Assembly (NCBI RefSeq): GCF_023343835.1
Contig: NC_064433.1
Location: 64,750,032-64,814,031, forward strand
Reading direction: 5' to 3'
Source of the DNA: Lagopus muta
Taxonomy: Eukaryota; Chordata; Aves; Galliformes; Phasianidae
DNA length: 64,000 bases
Position numbers and translations under genes: made by a program. The notes under the pieces were generated by a model. That model worked only from the letters and a program-made list of their open reading frames with translations. It searched no databases and was not told where the DNA came from. Below are positions 49,116 to 61,500 of this stretch, piece after piece. Every line of letters starts with the position of its first letter. Within the stretch, counting starts at the first letter, position 1.

Positions 49116-49909
49116 GAGCAATGGTCGGGAACTGATCAACAGGGAATTGATTAGGCCAAGAGGGTGAAGATATGAGCTGGTAAATTACAGTAACAAGCAG
49201 GATTGCACTTACCATCTCTGTTGAATGAATCTGTTCAAAACCCATCGTTCCTCTCCCTGCAAAAATAACGTTCATCTGTGTGCATTCTTCTCTGATGAGC
49301 TGTGTCACCACTGAAATGGTAATCCTGCCACTTAGCAGTGAGATGGTTTTTAGGAAAACAGCGGGTGAGGAGGGTAAACAGGTTGTAGTGGAAGGTAACA
49401 TGAGAGTAGGAAGGGTGATTAGCTTTCAGTGTCATTCCAACAATTCAGCAACTAAATAGACTGTAACTCTGAACAAAGGGAACTGAAATAGGAAAAGATA
49501 GCTTTTCCAACTCCTGCATGCTTGAGAGATGCTGTCTGCTCCAGTGTAAAACACAGTAACCTGCTACAAGCTAAATATTAATTATCTTATTATCCTGAAA
49601 GTCATGAGCCTTTCAAAGCCCCAAAAGGCTGGGAAGATTCAAACGACCACAAGTGAAAGTTTGCTGCTTTAAGGTTGAGCCTGTATGAGGCTCCTCCAAA
49701 CCTACTTCTGAGATCTCTTTCCTCTTGTTCCAGGGATTTTGTCAGCCCCTTTTTTTTCTCTCTAGTCAGTCTCTGCTTCCCTATGGTTGCTGCTTATCTC
49801 ACAGTCACCTTTGTCTTTGAAAGCCTTCTTGCCCCAGAAGGAAATTGAATTAACCAGTAGTGGGTGCCTGCTAGCTGAGAGAAGGGGTAAAAATGCTGGA
49901 GGTGAGTCA

Positions 49910-50226
49910 ATCCTGCTTGGCTATCAGGTTGGATATTAGGAAAATCATCTTCTCAGAAAGAGTGGTGATGCACTGGAACAGGCTGTGCAGGGAGGTGGTG
50001 GAGTCACTGTCCCTACAGGAGTTCAAGTAACATGGAGATGTGGCACTGAGGGACGTGGTTAGTGGGCGTAGTTGGTATGGGCTGATGGTTGGACTGGATG
50101 ATCTTTGAGGTCTTTTCAACCTTTAGTGATTCCATGATTCTTTGAGTAGGCACGGTGAGGATGAGCTGATGATTGGATTTGATCTTAGTGGTCTTTTCCA
50201 ATCTTAATGATTTTATGAATCTATGG
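49910..50226 (+). mobile_element. CR1 LINE 3' end with a duplicated tail, sense
   Basis: Reads GGTTGGATATTAGGAAAATC, AGGCTGTGCAGGGAGGTGG, GGTTGGACTGGATGATCTTTG and ATTCCATGATTC, ending near 50145. A second, shorter tail follows directly (TGATTGGATTTGATCTTAGTGG, then TTTTATGAATCTATGG). The second is either a tandem duplication of the 3' end or a separate short insertion abutting the first. Confidence 0.88.
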
Positions 50227-52339
50227 TACTTTGCTATTAAAGTACTGCTGTTATTTAAGAAAGAGAAAAGAATATTCCAGATATAAGCAGCTGGATTCTG
50301 GGTGGGAAGGACTACAGCAATATTATGTTTGGAGAGCCCTTGCTAAAAACTCTTGGATTTTCTCTTTGTCTACAAGTCTGGTTTCTAATCCCAGCTTCAG
50401 GTTGACAAGGAACAGGCCTGCTTCTGGCTTGGAGGGGTAGATTTTTGCAGAACATTTTCCAAAGAGAAATGTTTGTCCCAAACTTTTCAGTTTGCTCTGA
50501 AGTCAGTAATAAACAGATAAATAAATAAATAGGAACTAACTCCTCACCTTCCCCATCAGGCATTTCAATTACACTGTCAGAAGAGAAAATAAGTTCATTT
50601 AAACCAATCCAAAACAAGAGCTGTCTTTTTCATTCATTGTCAGGTTGTCAGTAACAGTTTTTCACATAAACATTTTTGGAAATAGGGCATTGGTTTATTT
50701 TCCTCTTTACTTCATTATTATTGGAGATAAATAGTTCTACATGAATTAAAAAAAAAGATAAAAAAACTCCAAACACTTTGCTTACTGACCTTTATTTTTT
50801 TAACAGTAGACTTGCAATTGAGACATAAGTGTTAGAATGACTAAGAGTGAATGGCTGATGGGACAGACGCTCTCCTTGAAAGCTTCTACATTCTGGAAGC
50901 AGGACCACCAGTATACAGCATGTGATGAAAAATATTGCTGAAACAAACCTTTTTTTTTTCTTAATAAAAGATATACAGTAGTGTAAGGATATTTTTACGA
51001 CTGCATGTATGTTTCGTTTGTGGGTGGTTGGTGGGGTTTTTTTTTTGACTGAAGTTATTTAGGGACACATAGAAGTGTCGTTGCTTCCAGTCAGATAGCA
51101 GGTATGTAATTGCTTTTAAGCAGTTGCATCACCTTTGTGACAATTAGGATCTGTGTTTTCAGTGCGTGCACTGGAAGTTTTGCTCTCCTTCAGACAGAAG
51201 GGTTTAGATGGCTTTGATGCTAAAATTAGAATGCTGAAATGTTTTAGGAATACCCGTGCCTTTGATTTGATTAGCTGCGCTCTGATTCTCATTGAGGTTC
51301 AGTATGGGAAACCTGTAAATGACTTGCATAGCTTCATATGTTTATATGTTTTTGCTACCTTGTGTTGCTGATATCTGGCACTTCCTATAGCTAGATGGTA
51401 TTTGCATATTGTATATAATTATTGTTTATGTACATTATGTTACATTTCTGACTTAAATGGATCATTACAAAAGCTGTTAAGTTCCACAAAGTAGCTCTGC
51501 GGTATAAAATGCCACGATGTAAATTACAGCATAATTATCATGTGTTTCTTATACTGTGGACTATTTGTTTGTACCACAGAAGTGTAGGAAAACAGTAAGA
51601 AAGTAATGTGTTTGTTTGTTTGTTTGTTTGTTTGTTTGTTTGTTTCTCATGTCATTATTTGTAATTTCTAATGCCGCCTTCTACAACCTGTTTCCCAACC
51701 AGTCAGGCACTTGTTGAAATGGTAAGGAAGTCTGAACAATTTGATCACAGCTGAGGACAGTTCTGATTAGACACACTAAGAAAATGAAAGACAAAAACCA
51801 GTCTCCTCTTCTGGATGCAAGCTGGCTACCAGAGCAGTTCTGACAGTACTACCCAGATAGCTCAGTTCATTTTGGAGCATCCAGCTGTGAGGTGACACAC
51901 TTAATGCACCAGCGATCTGATCCAGTATAGAAAATCTTTGGGGCTTGATTCTCCTGTGCCTCTCACCTTGTGCAGTCATTTGTAGAGAGCAGCCCGAATG
52001 CTTACACACTGTAAAGCCAGAATACGAAATATTTTGCACTCCTTATCCTTCTCCTCATATGAAGTAAGACAAGCTTCAAGCTCCAAAGAGAATTCCATTT
52101 CTGTGGAATTGTACCACTGTTTGTTCTCTTGACTGGTAAAACATAGAGGAGCACGAGCCTTCTGGACAGCAACCTCGAGAGCATTACTGTAGGACAGGTT
52201 GAGAGCAACAGAACGCGTGCGTATTTAAAAATGTGCAGGTCTTATAATCAAAACACAGCTTATGACAAGTATTAAACCTGAGCTTTTCTCCAGAAATTCA
52301 GATGTTGCTTGTTGGTTTAAAGTGTTGTTTTCCTAACCT
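50227..52339. other. intergenic, no gene seen
   Basis: (AAAT)n at about 50516-50530, T-runs near 50949 and 51039, a perfect octamer ATTTGCAT at 51400-51407, and the TTTG repeat at 51608. No gene seen. Confidence 0.5.
51608..51647. repeat. (TTTG)n microsatellite
   Basis: About nine uninterrupted TTTG units, the longest pure tetranucleotide run in the window. Confidence 0.95.
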
Positions 52340-52860
52340 AGTAATCATTTCAGAAGAGGAGTTTCAACGGCAATTTTAAATCAACGATTGCCCCGTTCCA
52401 AATACAAATGACATCTCATTGCATTTCAGCCTCCTCTCCTCTTTGTTTTTATGATAGTAATTCAGAAATATCAGAAGCTGTGTTACTCTATGAAGGATGG
52501 GAATGCAAGAAAACGGCTTTGCATTAAAAATGTTGTAACAAAAACAGTCCGTGCTCTACGATTTTTCAACCCATCATCGCCGATTAACAGAATGAACTTT
52601 GCATTCATTCAGCATCTTTGGCTGGGGAATTTGCCACTTCCTTATTTTATTTTATTTTTATATTTGTTTGCTTTTCTCGAGGGTGCTATTTACATGCTGG
52701 ATCATAAACCTATGGAGAACGTGCTGCTTTTAAAAGGATCACACCATGTTTTTCAGATTCATTTTACTATTAATTACTGCACATTAATAGAGAAAAAAAA
52801 AAAACCCTCTATATTACAGCAATTGATTGTGTTCAAAATTAGTGACTTTTGGCAGTAACT
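52340..52860. other. candidate conserved noncoding element holding a 135-codon frame
   Basis: Repeat-free block with several TTTGCAT words (for example near 52518 and 52598), ATTAATTAC and TAATTC. The plus strand has an ATG frame open from 52451 to 52858 (135 codons) with a hydrophobic Leu/Phe-rich stretch at about codons 60-80. The protein matches no family I know and the codon use is AT-driven. I therefore favour an enhancer-like element over a gene. Confidence 0.3.
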
Positions 52861-55800
52861 GGGAATTGAGTCATTTTTCTGTCCTTTTCCAACATTTTTT
52901 CTTTTGTTTTCATGTAAGAACTGTAGAAATACGAATCTTTATAAAACAGTATACATAAATTCCTGTTCCTGCACTAATGAGAAGACACTAAACACTCATT
53001 CCTGCTAAATCTTCCTTACAGGAACTGGCCTCTATTTTCAGATGACTTGATTACCTCCTTTCTTTAGTTGATCATCAGTTTTAGAAAATGGGACTAGGTT
53101 TAAAAAGACCCAAGTACATCTGCCCTCGGAAAACTCTGTGCCATCTGAGTCTCCTCAACATGGAGAGCTTTCCTCAACCCCAAAATGCTGATCACCTTGA
53201 AGACTTCATGTCACAGTCCTTACTTGTGTACACTGTGCACAGTGCTGCACAACACTGGTGTACCCGCATTGTTTGGGGTGCTGCAAGTACCATACTTGCA
53301 CTGCCCTAATGGTCTGCCCTGACTAATTAGTGCTAAATGACCCCCGGAGCTGCACAGGACACATTCCTAGTGGTGCCCAGATATCAGCTGGCATCCTGGG
53401 CTGGTTCTCTGGCTTTGGTAGGCACAGAGATGAAGCTCTGAAGGTATGGGGATTTCTGTGCCTTAAGGTACAGTATTTCTTCTCCCTTTGCACCACAGCA
53501 TGAAACTATGGTCTAGGGATGCTATTACTTGGTTGCAGTGCCAAGAAAGGTCTAATTTTCTATTCTGCTGTGGTTGGAGGAGGCATAAGATGCTTTCCTG
53601 GTCTTTGTAGCAGTATGGCAGCACAGGTAGGCTGAAAAGTTGGGTTTGGAAATTGAATATATGATGGGTTTGGAAATGGAATATCTGATGCTACATGCAT
53701 TTATTAATCTGTTGGAATTTAAGGGAAAATTGAGATAATTTCCAGCATGAAAGGAAACTAAAGTTGGAATAAGAAATCAGGTACTTTGCAACTGTGTGAC
53801 TAGGAAAGAAGCAAATCTAAATGAAATGTTTGGGGGTTTAGGTCCTCCTTCCTATTCTGGGGGAAAGGTTGAGATGTGAGCTCATTTGGGAGGGATTCGG
53901 GAGGATCTGCTCTAAACTGGAGCTCTGTAATCCCTGCATCGGGCCCAGTTGACTGCTTGACATGTGAAAATATTTTGTTAATGAAGTTCCAGCCTGCTTC
54001 TTAAATCCATCCTTGTGACCGCCTTTATTCATCTGTGTGTCCTGGGAGATTATGCTTGTTTTTATATATGTGAGTGATCTCACTGAAATCTAAGAGTTAC
54101 TGATGGTAGAACGGGAGATGAGGGTTGCTTAGGCAGCTCTTCTCTTTTTGAAAGAGAATTCTTTTAACATTTAATTTTTGCTCAGCATGGACAACTAAAA
54201 GCAACTGGTTGCCTTTTCTGACCGGCTTCTTTTTATCTTTTTATTTCACGCACCTGCTACAGTTTAAATTACAGAAGACCTAATCAGCATTTAATTTAAT
54301 CAACATTTCCTGTTTCTTTTGGATTTCGTATCCACCTTCTACTAAAAATTAACATATTCCTTATTTAGTTGGTAAGATCTAAATGTGGTATCCAAACTGC
54401 ATTTAAGCACAAATCCATCATTTTCAGTTTGAGGAACCAGCTGACTAGAAAACGTATAGAGCCCCATGGAGGGACACCACAGCAGCACACTCCATGCTCC
54501 CTGGGAAAATGCTTGGATGTCTTTATGAAATATCATAACTGGGTCTCTCTGTTGCCTCTAGGGAAAGGAGTTGGGACCCACAGAGAGGCAGATTGCTTCT
54601 ATGTCACTGGCAGAAGCTCTTCCTTCTGGCGGAAATCAGTGCAGGTAACACCCTGACTGTGGTACAGAGAGCGGATAAAACACCCCAAAGTCAAAGATAA
54701 CAGTGATGCTTTGATAAGGGCCGCAGAAGGGAGTTCTAGGACTGACACGTTCTGACATGGAAACAGAGGTTTTTAAGTTCCAAAGTGGTTTCTTCATTTT
54801 GATAGGGCTTCACTGTTATCACAGTTGCTCAATAATTTGATTAATGTGGCATAAGGATAACACTGTTCTGTAGGACTTGGGCTTTGGAGCAGTCATGTAT
54901 ACATCTGAGCAGCGGTGACAAATAATTTCCATAGGAGAAAAGTTGCAGTTTACATCAGTTCTTGTGAAAATGAGTGAGCTAAGACTTACTGTATGAGAAT
55001 GTGGGAATTGTCTGAGTTTCCTTAGGAAGATGGGGCTTGAAGGCATGTGTGGCAGCTTGCAGAGAACGGTAGCAAAGAGGTGAAGTCAGGAGGAACCGGA
55101 GACTGCTCAGCACAAGCAGAGATCTACCTCCGTGTTTTTTCTCTATGGAGTCAGCACTAAAGATATAACTGATAACCTTCCAAGCACAGGGGTTGGGGGT
55201 AAGTTAGTGAAAGGGGACCTGAGTACAAACCACCATCACTAAGAAGGCACAAATTGATTTATTGGTGCACACCGCTTGTTGTACAGACAGGCGATACCTG
55301 TTATTTAAACACAGCTGCGTTCCATGAGTTCAGCTAGAACAGGCCCAGACTCCAGCTGTGCTTCCCTGGCGTTCAGAAAGCAGAAGTTAGCTGGAGCTGT
55401 GCAAATTTCCCATCGACAATCCGTAGCAGCCTTTGTACGGTAGCTCCTCTCGTTGGGTAAGTCACGCCGAAAATGTTCTTTTGTGCTTTCTGCAGTTATT
55501 CAGGGTGGAACAGTGGCTTGAAGCTGTGCTCCCAGCTGTGTCCAACCCGCGTGCACTAACATTCAACATCTTGTGTTCTCAGCTACGCACAGCTAAATAA
55601 GGGTATGTCTTTGGGTTCTACTGAAAAGCATTTGGTTGACTGACAATTTTGAAATGAGTCAATACAGAGATGGTAACATCCTTCCTTTATTTAAAAAAAG
55701 AAATAAAATGAACAGCAGAACGTTTCTTCAACAATAAATAGTGAAGGGGAAAAAAAAAAAAAAAGAAGGATTATTGGCATTCACAATTACTGTTTTTAAA

Positions 55801-55894
55801 AGTGGTTTGAAATGGGATGATAGACTCCTCGAGGGCTGAAACATCTTCCTTATTTAAGGAAACCTCAAATCGAGCTGGTATCGGGCCAATGGGG
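52861..55894. other. intergenic, no gene seen
   Basis: A 24-bp two-copy tandem repeat at 53642-53689 and an A-run at about 55750-55765. No recognised transposon or coding signature. Confidence 0.5.
53642..53689. repeat. two-copy 24-bp tandem repeat
   Basis: Units 53642-53665 and 53666-53689 both start GGGTTTGGAAAT and end TCTGAT/TATGAT, with only a couple of differences. Confidence 0.9.
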
Positions 55895-55929
55895 CTTTTT
55901 TTCTTTTCTTTTTTTCTTTTTTTTTTTTT

Positions 55930-55968
<39 letters not shown>

Positions 55969-55974
55969 TTTTTT
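55895..55974. repeat. long pyrimidine tract (T with CTTTT units)
   Basis: About 80 bases of T broken only by single C, with several TTTTC units. Homopurine/homopyrimidine and about 1 kb upstream of the CpG island. Confidence 0.95.
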
Positions 55975-56784
55975 GTAATTCTCTTTCCCACTGAACACCT
56001 TAATCCTATTGTAGAAGTAGAAAAACACAGCTCCCGTGGAGAGCATAATACAATCTCGCACCATTGTGCTTTTGATCTGAAATAAAATGCACCCACATTG
56101 AGCTTTTTCTCTCCGCTCCAGATTAGTTTTGGACCCAACCACCCTCATTCCTTTCTTGTGCTGAACTGCAAGCAACTTCGGTGTGATGTAGGGAGGAGTT
56201 GGCACAGAGCACGAAGGGAGGGGGGCAGCACTTATCAGTGGGATCCATTGCAACAGGGAAGTGTTCTGAAAGGTGTGGGCAGGACACAGCTACCTCTGCC
56301 AGCCTGGCTGCCAGTGGAGACCAAACAGATGTGACTGCCGGTGTCGGTGGCCGGGGGTGCCACCATCACAGGGGGGGCTGGCAGAAAGCAGTGGGGACTC
56401 GATACAAAGCACTCAGAGAGCCGTATGAGAGCAAAGGGGCCGGCGCGGGGCAGAACTCTGCCATTCAGGTACCTTTCTCCTGTCTGATCCTGGTGCAGGT
56501 GGGGCAGGCTTGGGGCGGTGCTGGGGGCACGCTGTGCTGACGCAGCCTGGCCTGCCTCACCGAGCATTCCAAAACACTACAGCGATCCCTCTTCTTTTCT
56601 CCCCCTCAAAGTTCCTGCCCTCTCCACGCCTACGGAGAAGTCTGAGGTCTCCCTGAATCAGCACTTGGGAGGAATCTCTCTGCCGTTAATGGTTTGCATC
56701 TTTTTGCATCAAAGGGTAAAAAATCACCGAGGGACACACGCACACAGTGGAAAGATCACACACAGCAACGCATCCAAGCAGGGG

Positions 56785-56819
56785 AAAAAAAAAAAGAAAA
56801 AAAAAGAAAAAAAAAAAAA
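56785..56819. repeat. A-rich purine tract
   Basis: A-runs broken by single G, the opposite strand sense to the tracts on either side. It lies at the left shoulder of the CpG island. Confidence 0.95.
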
Positions 56820-57668
56820 GGTTGTAACGCTCATGAATTCCAGATGATGACTTTTTAAATCCCCGAGAAGGCAGCGAGATTGTTTGATTGTTCCCGTTAA
56901 TTACTGGACGTGTCCCAGGATCACATATTTGTAGGAGATAAGGCCGCCCTCGCGGAGATGAACGCAGCCCCGCTCTCCCCGCTGCCCACGGGCCGCCGCG
57001 GGCGGCCGCAGGTATCGAGGGGCGAGCGCCGCTCCCGCGCCCAACGGGGCCGCTTCCCCTCGGCGGTCCGAACGGAGAGGCGGCGGGGAGCAGAGCGCGG
57101 AGCCCCGAGCGCGGCGGGACGGGCCCCGCGACGAGCGGCGGGGGGAGAAGGCGGCCAAGAGGTAACGCGGAGCTGCGGGGCAGCACGGGGGGCGCTGCGG
57201 GACCCCGGCGGCGGCCGTCAGAGGAAGCCGTTCGGAGCGGCCCCGAAGTTCGAGCTCCGCTCCGTTCCCCGGCGCTCGGCCCGCACGTGCGCCCGGCGCG
57301 GGATGCCGGAAACCGGGGGTGGAAGCCGCGAGCGGGCAGCGGGGCGAGGCGGCCGGCGGGCACCCCCGAGGCTCCCGCCGCGCGCTGCTCTCCGATAGCT
57401 CCGCGCCAAGTTCCCGGGGCGGGGGAGGCTCCGAGGCGCCGCGCTCCGCCCGCCCCCCGCCCGAGGGATGGGGACGGCAGCGGCCGCGAGCGGGGACGGC
57501 GCGCGTCACTCCGGCGGCCGCGCGGGGAGGGGGCGCGGGGCGGCTGCGAGGGAGCCCCGGCGTGCGGCGGGACCGCCGCCTGCCTCCTCCTCCTTCTTCT
57601 CCTCCTCGGGGTGCCGGGGGCGGCCAGACACCGCGCCGAGAGCCTCTCCTCCCCCATTGTTCCCGGTC

Positions 57669-57714
57669 TCTCTTCTTTTTTCTTTCTTTCTTTTTTTTTT
57701 TTTTTTTTTTTTTT
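57669..57714. repeat. pyrimidine tract inside the CpG island
   Basis: T-runs with CTTT units immediately before the ATTGG box and candidate first exon. It could be promoter architecture or a simple expansion. Confidence 0.9.
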
Positions 57715-57925
57715 GCCTTTTGTTATTGGCACTCGCATTGTGTTGTTTGTCTCTGAAGCCGCCTCATGACCAGCAAAGGGATTTCACCTCGTCCTTGAGA
57801 GAGAGAGAGACACACACAGAACGAGGGAAGGGGGGGAAGGAGCGCGGGGGGAAGGAGGGCAGCACGCGGCCGAGCGCCCGTCCCCCGGTCCCAGCCGCGC
57901 CCGGAGGACACTCGGCGGACCGCGG
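57715..57925 (+). other. candidate 5' noncoding exon
   Basis: Lies between the T tract/CCAAT box and the donor GCGG|GTAGGT. It contains a (GA)n(CA)n patch (57797-57820) and purine-rich G runs typical of a long structured 5'UTR. The exon start is unknown and the call is inferred from the donor and promoter context. Confidence 0.3.
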
Positions 57926-58560
57926 GTAGGTGCGCGCCCAGCGCCGCTGCAACCCGGGGCTGCCGGCGGGGCCGGGCGGGCGGCGCGGGCGGGGGGCGGC
58001 TGTCAGCGCGGCCCCGCGCCTCGTGCCCGAAGTTGGGCGCAACTCGTCCCGCCCGCGCCCGGCGGCTGAGGCTGGGAGTCGGCAGCCCGGACGGCGGCAG
58101 AGCGGGGCGTCGGGAAAGTTATGGGGTTCGTTTTGAGCCCGGAGTGAGCGGAGCCGTCCGTCGGGAGGAACGTGACCGGCTTTTCCCCGGGGATGGCATG
58201 CTGCGCGGCGCTGTACTTTGGTCAGGGGTAGAGCCAATGGGAAGCTGTGGGATTTTGAGTAATAAGTGTGGGAATCTGCGAGAGGAGTAGGTCTAAGAGC
58301 GATTTGTTTTCTTGCTGCTGATGAATAATGGCCCCTAGGCATTTTTTATTTATTTATTTTTTTATAAGCCAGCAGGCCAACGAAATAGGCACGTGGGAGA
58401 TCTGTAGGCGTCCGACATCGCAGCCATCCGCACGGCAGCGGTGCGGTGGGGCGGGCGGGAGCGCCGGGCACGGGGGAGCGCCGCTCCGGGGCGGGAGACC
58501 CCCGCGCAGCGCCAGGGATACCCCGCGGTGAGAGGGGGAAGAGGGATCGAGCTGCAGAGA

Positions 58561-61500
58561 CGCGTTCTGCTCCATCTCTGTCAAAGAATGGAGTACGAAG
58601 CAGAAGTCAGCTGGAAAAAACGTGAAGTTTTATTCTGGTTGCGCTACTGGAATTAAAGTAAGGCGGTGTGTCCCGGCTTCCCTCATCCCCATGCAAAGAA
58701 AGCTGGCAGCCTGCAGCCCTGCCGAAGTGAATCTCTCAGGTCAGAAGGCAGTTTTTCTCACACGAGGGGCTGTACCAAGTTCTTCGCAGCCTTTATCACT
58801 TGGAGGCACCTGAAAGCAGCTGCTTGCACCCACTGCTGCTCCGTATCCCCTCGGTCCCACCCGGTACTGAGAAGTATGGCACTGCTGCGGAAGTGGACTT
58901 CTTGGCCTGAAAATAGAGTTCACAGCTGCGGAACCGGGAGCTTTTTGTTACTGTTAGCTATCCCATTTGACAAGGCTGTTCCCAGCTTTGCTTCATGAGG
59001 CTTTCCAGCTGAAATGGGAAAGGCTGGCATCGATTCGGTGCGTTCCGTGAATGGGTAGCGCGGCTATTCTGACATAATTCAAACACGAGAACCCGATAAA
59101 CACGTGGCCATTATGTGTGGAAACCCTGCAGCAGAGCCTTCCGGTTGAACGTAAACTGTTTTGGTTGAGAATTACACTAGAAGGAGCACAAGACTTGAAA
59201 GCCACAAGTGTCTTTTGTAAACAGATGGACGTTCGGGATGTATCGACTGCCTCAAGTTAATTCAGTTAACATGTGTGTGCACATGTATCTCATTTTGCCT
59301 ACTCCGTGTTTTTATAAGGGATGGAAGCTATGTGTGCTTTTTAGAAGGAAAAGCATGCGAGTTCTGTCGGCATCTGCCCGAGCTCCAGCTGTAGGGGCTC
59401 TTAAGGACTGCAGCTGTGCTGCTGTGATCCTGTGGTAGCAGCTCACTGCTGCCCTGTTAGGTGGGCAGGTACTTTGCTCGTGAGTTTAGAAATGGTAAGA
59501 TCCATTTCAAGTGTCAGTATGATGAGAATACAGAGGAGGGCTTAAACATGCATCTTGCTGTGTGCTTCTGCCCTGCGTGCTGCCTGCCAAAACCGGTTAG
59601 GTGGAGCAATCCTATTAAGCTCTGCATTGTGTGCAGTGGGGTAGTTCCTTGGTGCTCAGGAGCAGCAGCTTTCTGTTACTTGTGGTGAAAATACACTGCT
59701 GTGCTGCAGGAAGGTTTGTGAGCTAGCTGTCACCACATGAAGCACAGGAGGAGATGGAGACTTGGCATCTCTGAGGCGCTGCTGTGTGCAGTGTGTGTGC
59801 AGGAGCCCTGTCTCTGCCTGCTGCTCGTCCTTACCCTGGGATGCACACTGAGATGTTGGCATATAGATGCGCCGACAAACAGGGCGTTTGGTGAAAAACA
59901 AGAATTCCAGCATTTAGGAGAAAGTAAATGAACAGTCCTTCTAAAAATACAACAGTCTGCTGCAGTATTGCCAGAGCGCTGCTGTGATGCCGTTGTAGGC
60001 TGTCATATTTTTTGACCATTGTAAACAGATACTTTAAATATTATTACTGTAAGGATTTTTCCCGTTAGCAAAGAGGATTTTTCACTGTTTCCTACGTAAG
60101 AATCCTCTCCTGTTCTTTGAAGGGCACAGCCCAGCTTGCACTGAAGGCAGTGGAAAAGTTGCCTGTGAAGGAAGCGGGCAGTGGGGCCTTAGGCCAAAAG
60201 AGTGGCCTTTGTGGAGTCTGTGAAGTCTTCTGTCCTGGAAACTCCTTTTTTTATAATTTCAATTTTGTTGATGCATTTATTCAAAACAGTAGGAATGGTC
60301 TAATTAATCAGGATCCATTATCTGGATACAGATCTGGTCTAGGCAGTGTACTAACGTAAGCCTGAAACAAGAACACAATCCTGCCTGGTTGTGCTGAAGC
60401 GCTGTGAGCTTTTGGGAGCTTTTTTCCTCTTTCATGGCATGCTTAGTTCAGATTAGGAAAACTTCCTTTTAGATCCGTGACCAAACTGTGGGACTGTGGG
60501 AATTTAAAGCAAGAGCTGTTTCCGTTTGTGAAATTTAACAACAGATAAGAATATTCAGGTCAAGACCAAAGCTCTGCAGTCACTCCCACTTGTCGTTATG
60601 ATGCAATTGCTCCTTCATTGGCATTTTGTGGAGAGTGGAGGCTGCAGACACAGTGGATTTCAGAATGCATGTGTGCAGTCTGTTAAAGTAGCTCAAGTTT
60701 GCGTGACGCTTGCTCTGGTGATGGACATCATGAAGAAGTGTAAGACTGTCATTCTTGCAGACCCTTTGCCTGTGTTTCTGGCCTCTTCAGGAACATAGTG
60801 GACACAAGGCACGCACACAGTACGTTCTGTAAATGGAAGTGTGTTGTTCAAACGAGTTTTTATTGCTTGTAGAGTGCACATCCTTTGTAGTTGCACACGT
60901 TTCCAGATGAGGAGACTGTATGCTTCATGACAGCTTGAGGAGGGTCTCCTCTAATATTTCTGACAGCTTTATTTTCCGTCCACTTCAGCCTTTTCCTTTC
61001 TATTTGAGCTGCAAACGTAGATTGAGACTCAGGTAATACATAAGAGGATCCTTTAATGTTGGCTATTTTCAGAGGCACAAAGGACAATTACTTTCTCTTC
61101 CTACTAACCTCCTGCTGGCTTACTAGCTGCTTGGGAGGCTGGTGATTTTAAGAATACCACTTACCCAGTGCATCAAATACCAAGTAAATCTTTGCTCACC
61201 AAGATTCCAGTTCCTACACCCCGTGGTAACACCAAAAATTGAACTTGAGTGGCCCGGAGCGCCAGCTCCTACTGTGATGACTCATACAACCATCAGCACT
61301 TTTTAGACTTAAATTTGATCCATTGGCCCTGAGCAATGCTGACAATTGCCAGCTAAAAGACCCTTCAGAGAATTGTCCTTTAACAGAAGTCTTTTTTTTC
61401 CCCTTGTCCCATTTCCTGTTGTTCTTTTAAATAAAAAGAAATCCTGGTGACAAAGCTAACGTGTATTCTCTGATTATTGTTTTTCAAAAAAGAGTATTTA

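Larger units (their letters stand above)
45791..49905. other. intergenic, no gene seen
   Basis: T/G-rich low-complexity stretch at about 46384-46445, a 37-bp tandem repeat (listed), and a CA microsatellite (listed). A moderately GC-rich pocket at 47390-47620 has open frames on the minus strand but no recognised domain. Confidence 0.5.
56930..58560 (+). promoter_or_regulatory. CpG island, probable promoter of an unidentified gene
   Basis: Abrupt switch from AT-rich desert to very GC- and CpG-dense DNA with many GGGCGG/CCGCCC boxes. An inverted CCAAT box (ATTGG, 57725-57729) follows a long T tract. A CACGTG E-box is at 58390-58395. Candidate plus-strand donors are AAGAG|GTAACG (57161/57162), GCGG|GTAGGT (57925/57926) and ATTAAA|GTAAGG (58657/58658), so transcription is more likely rightward. 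A long minus frame through the island (56686-57738) is Arg/Pro/Gly-rich and looks like a GC artefact. The gene was not recognised. A bidirectional promoter is possible. Confidence 0.85.

Noticed and set aside
55771..56253. 160-codon minus frame with long poly-Lys
   Set aside because: Poly-Lys is the translation of the pyrimidine tract.
56686..57738. 350-codon minus frame across the CpG island
   Set aside because: Arg/Pro/Gly-rich with Lys and Phe homopolymers from A/T tracts; a typical GC-island artefact.
57287..57769. Plus frame with a Leu run resembling a signal peptide
   Set aside because: The Leu run comes from a CTC/CTT simple stretch and is followed by poly-Phe from the T tract; not a credible protein.
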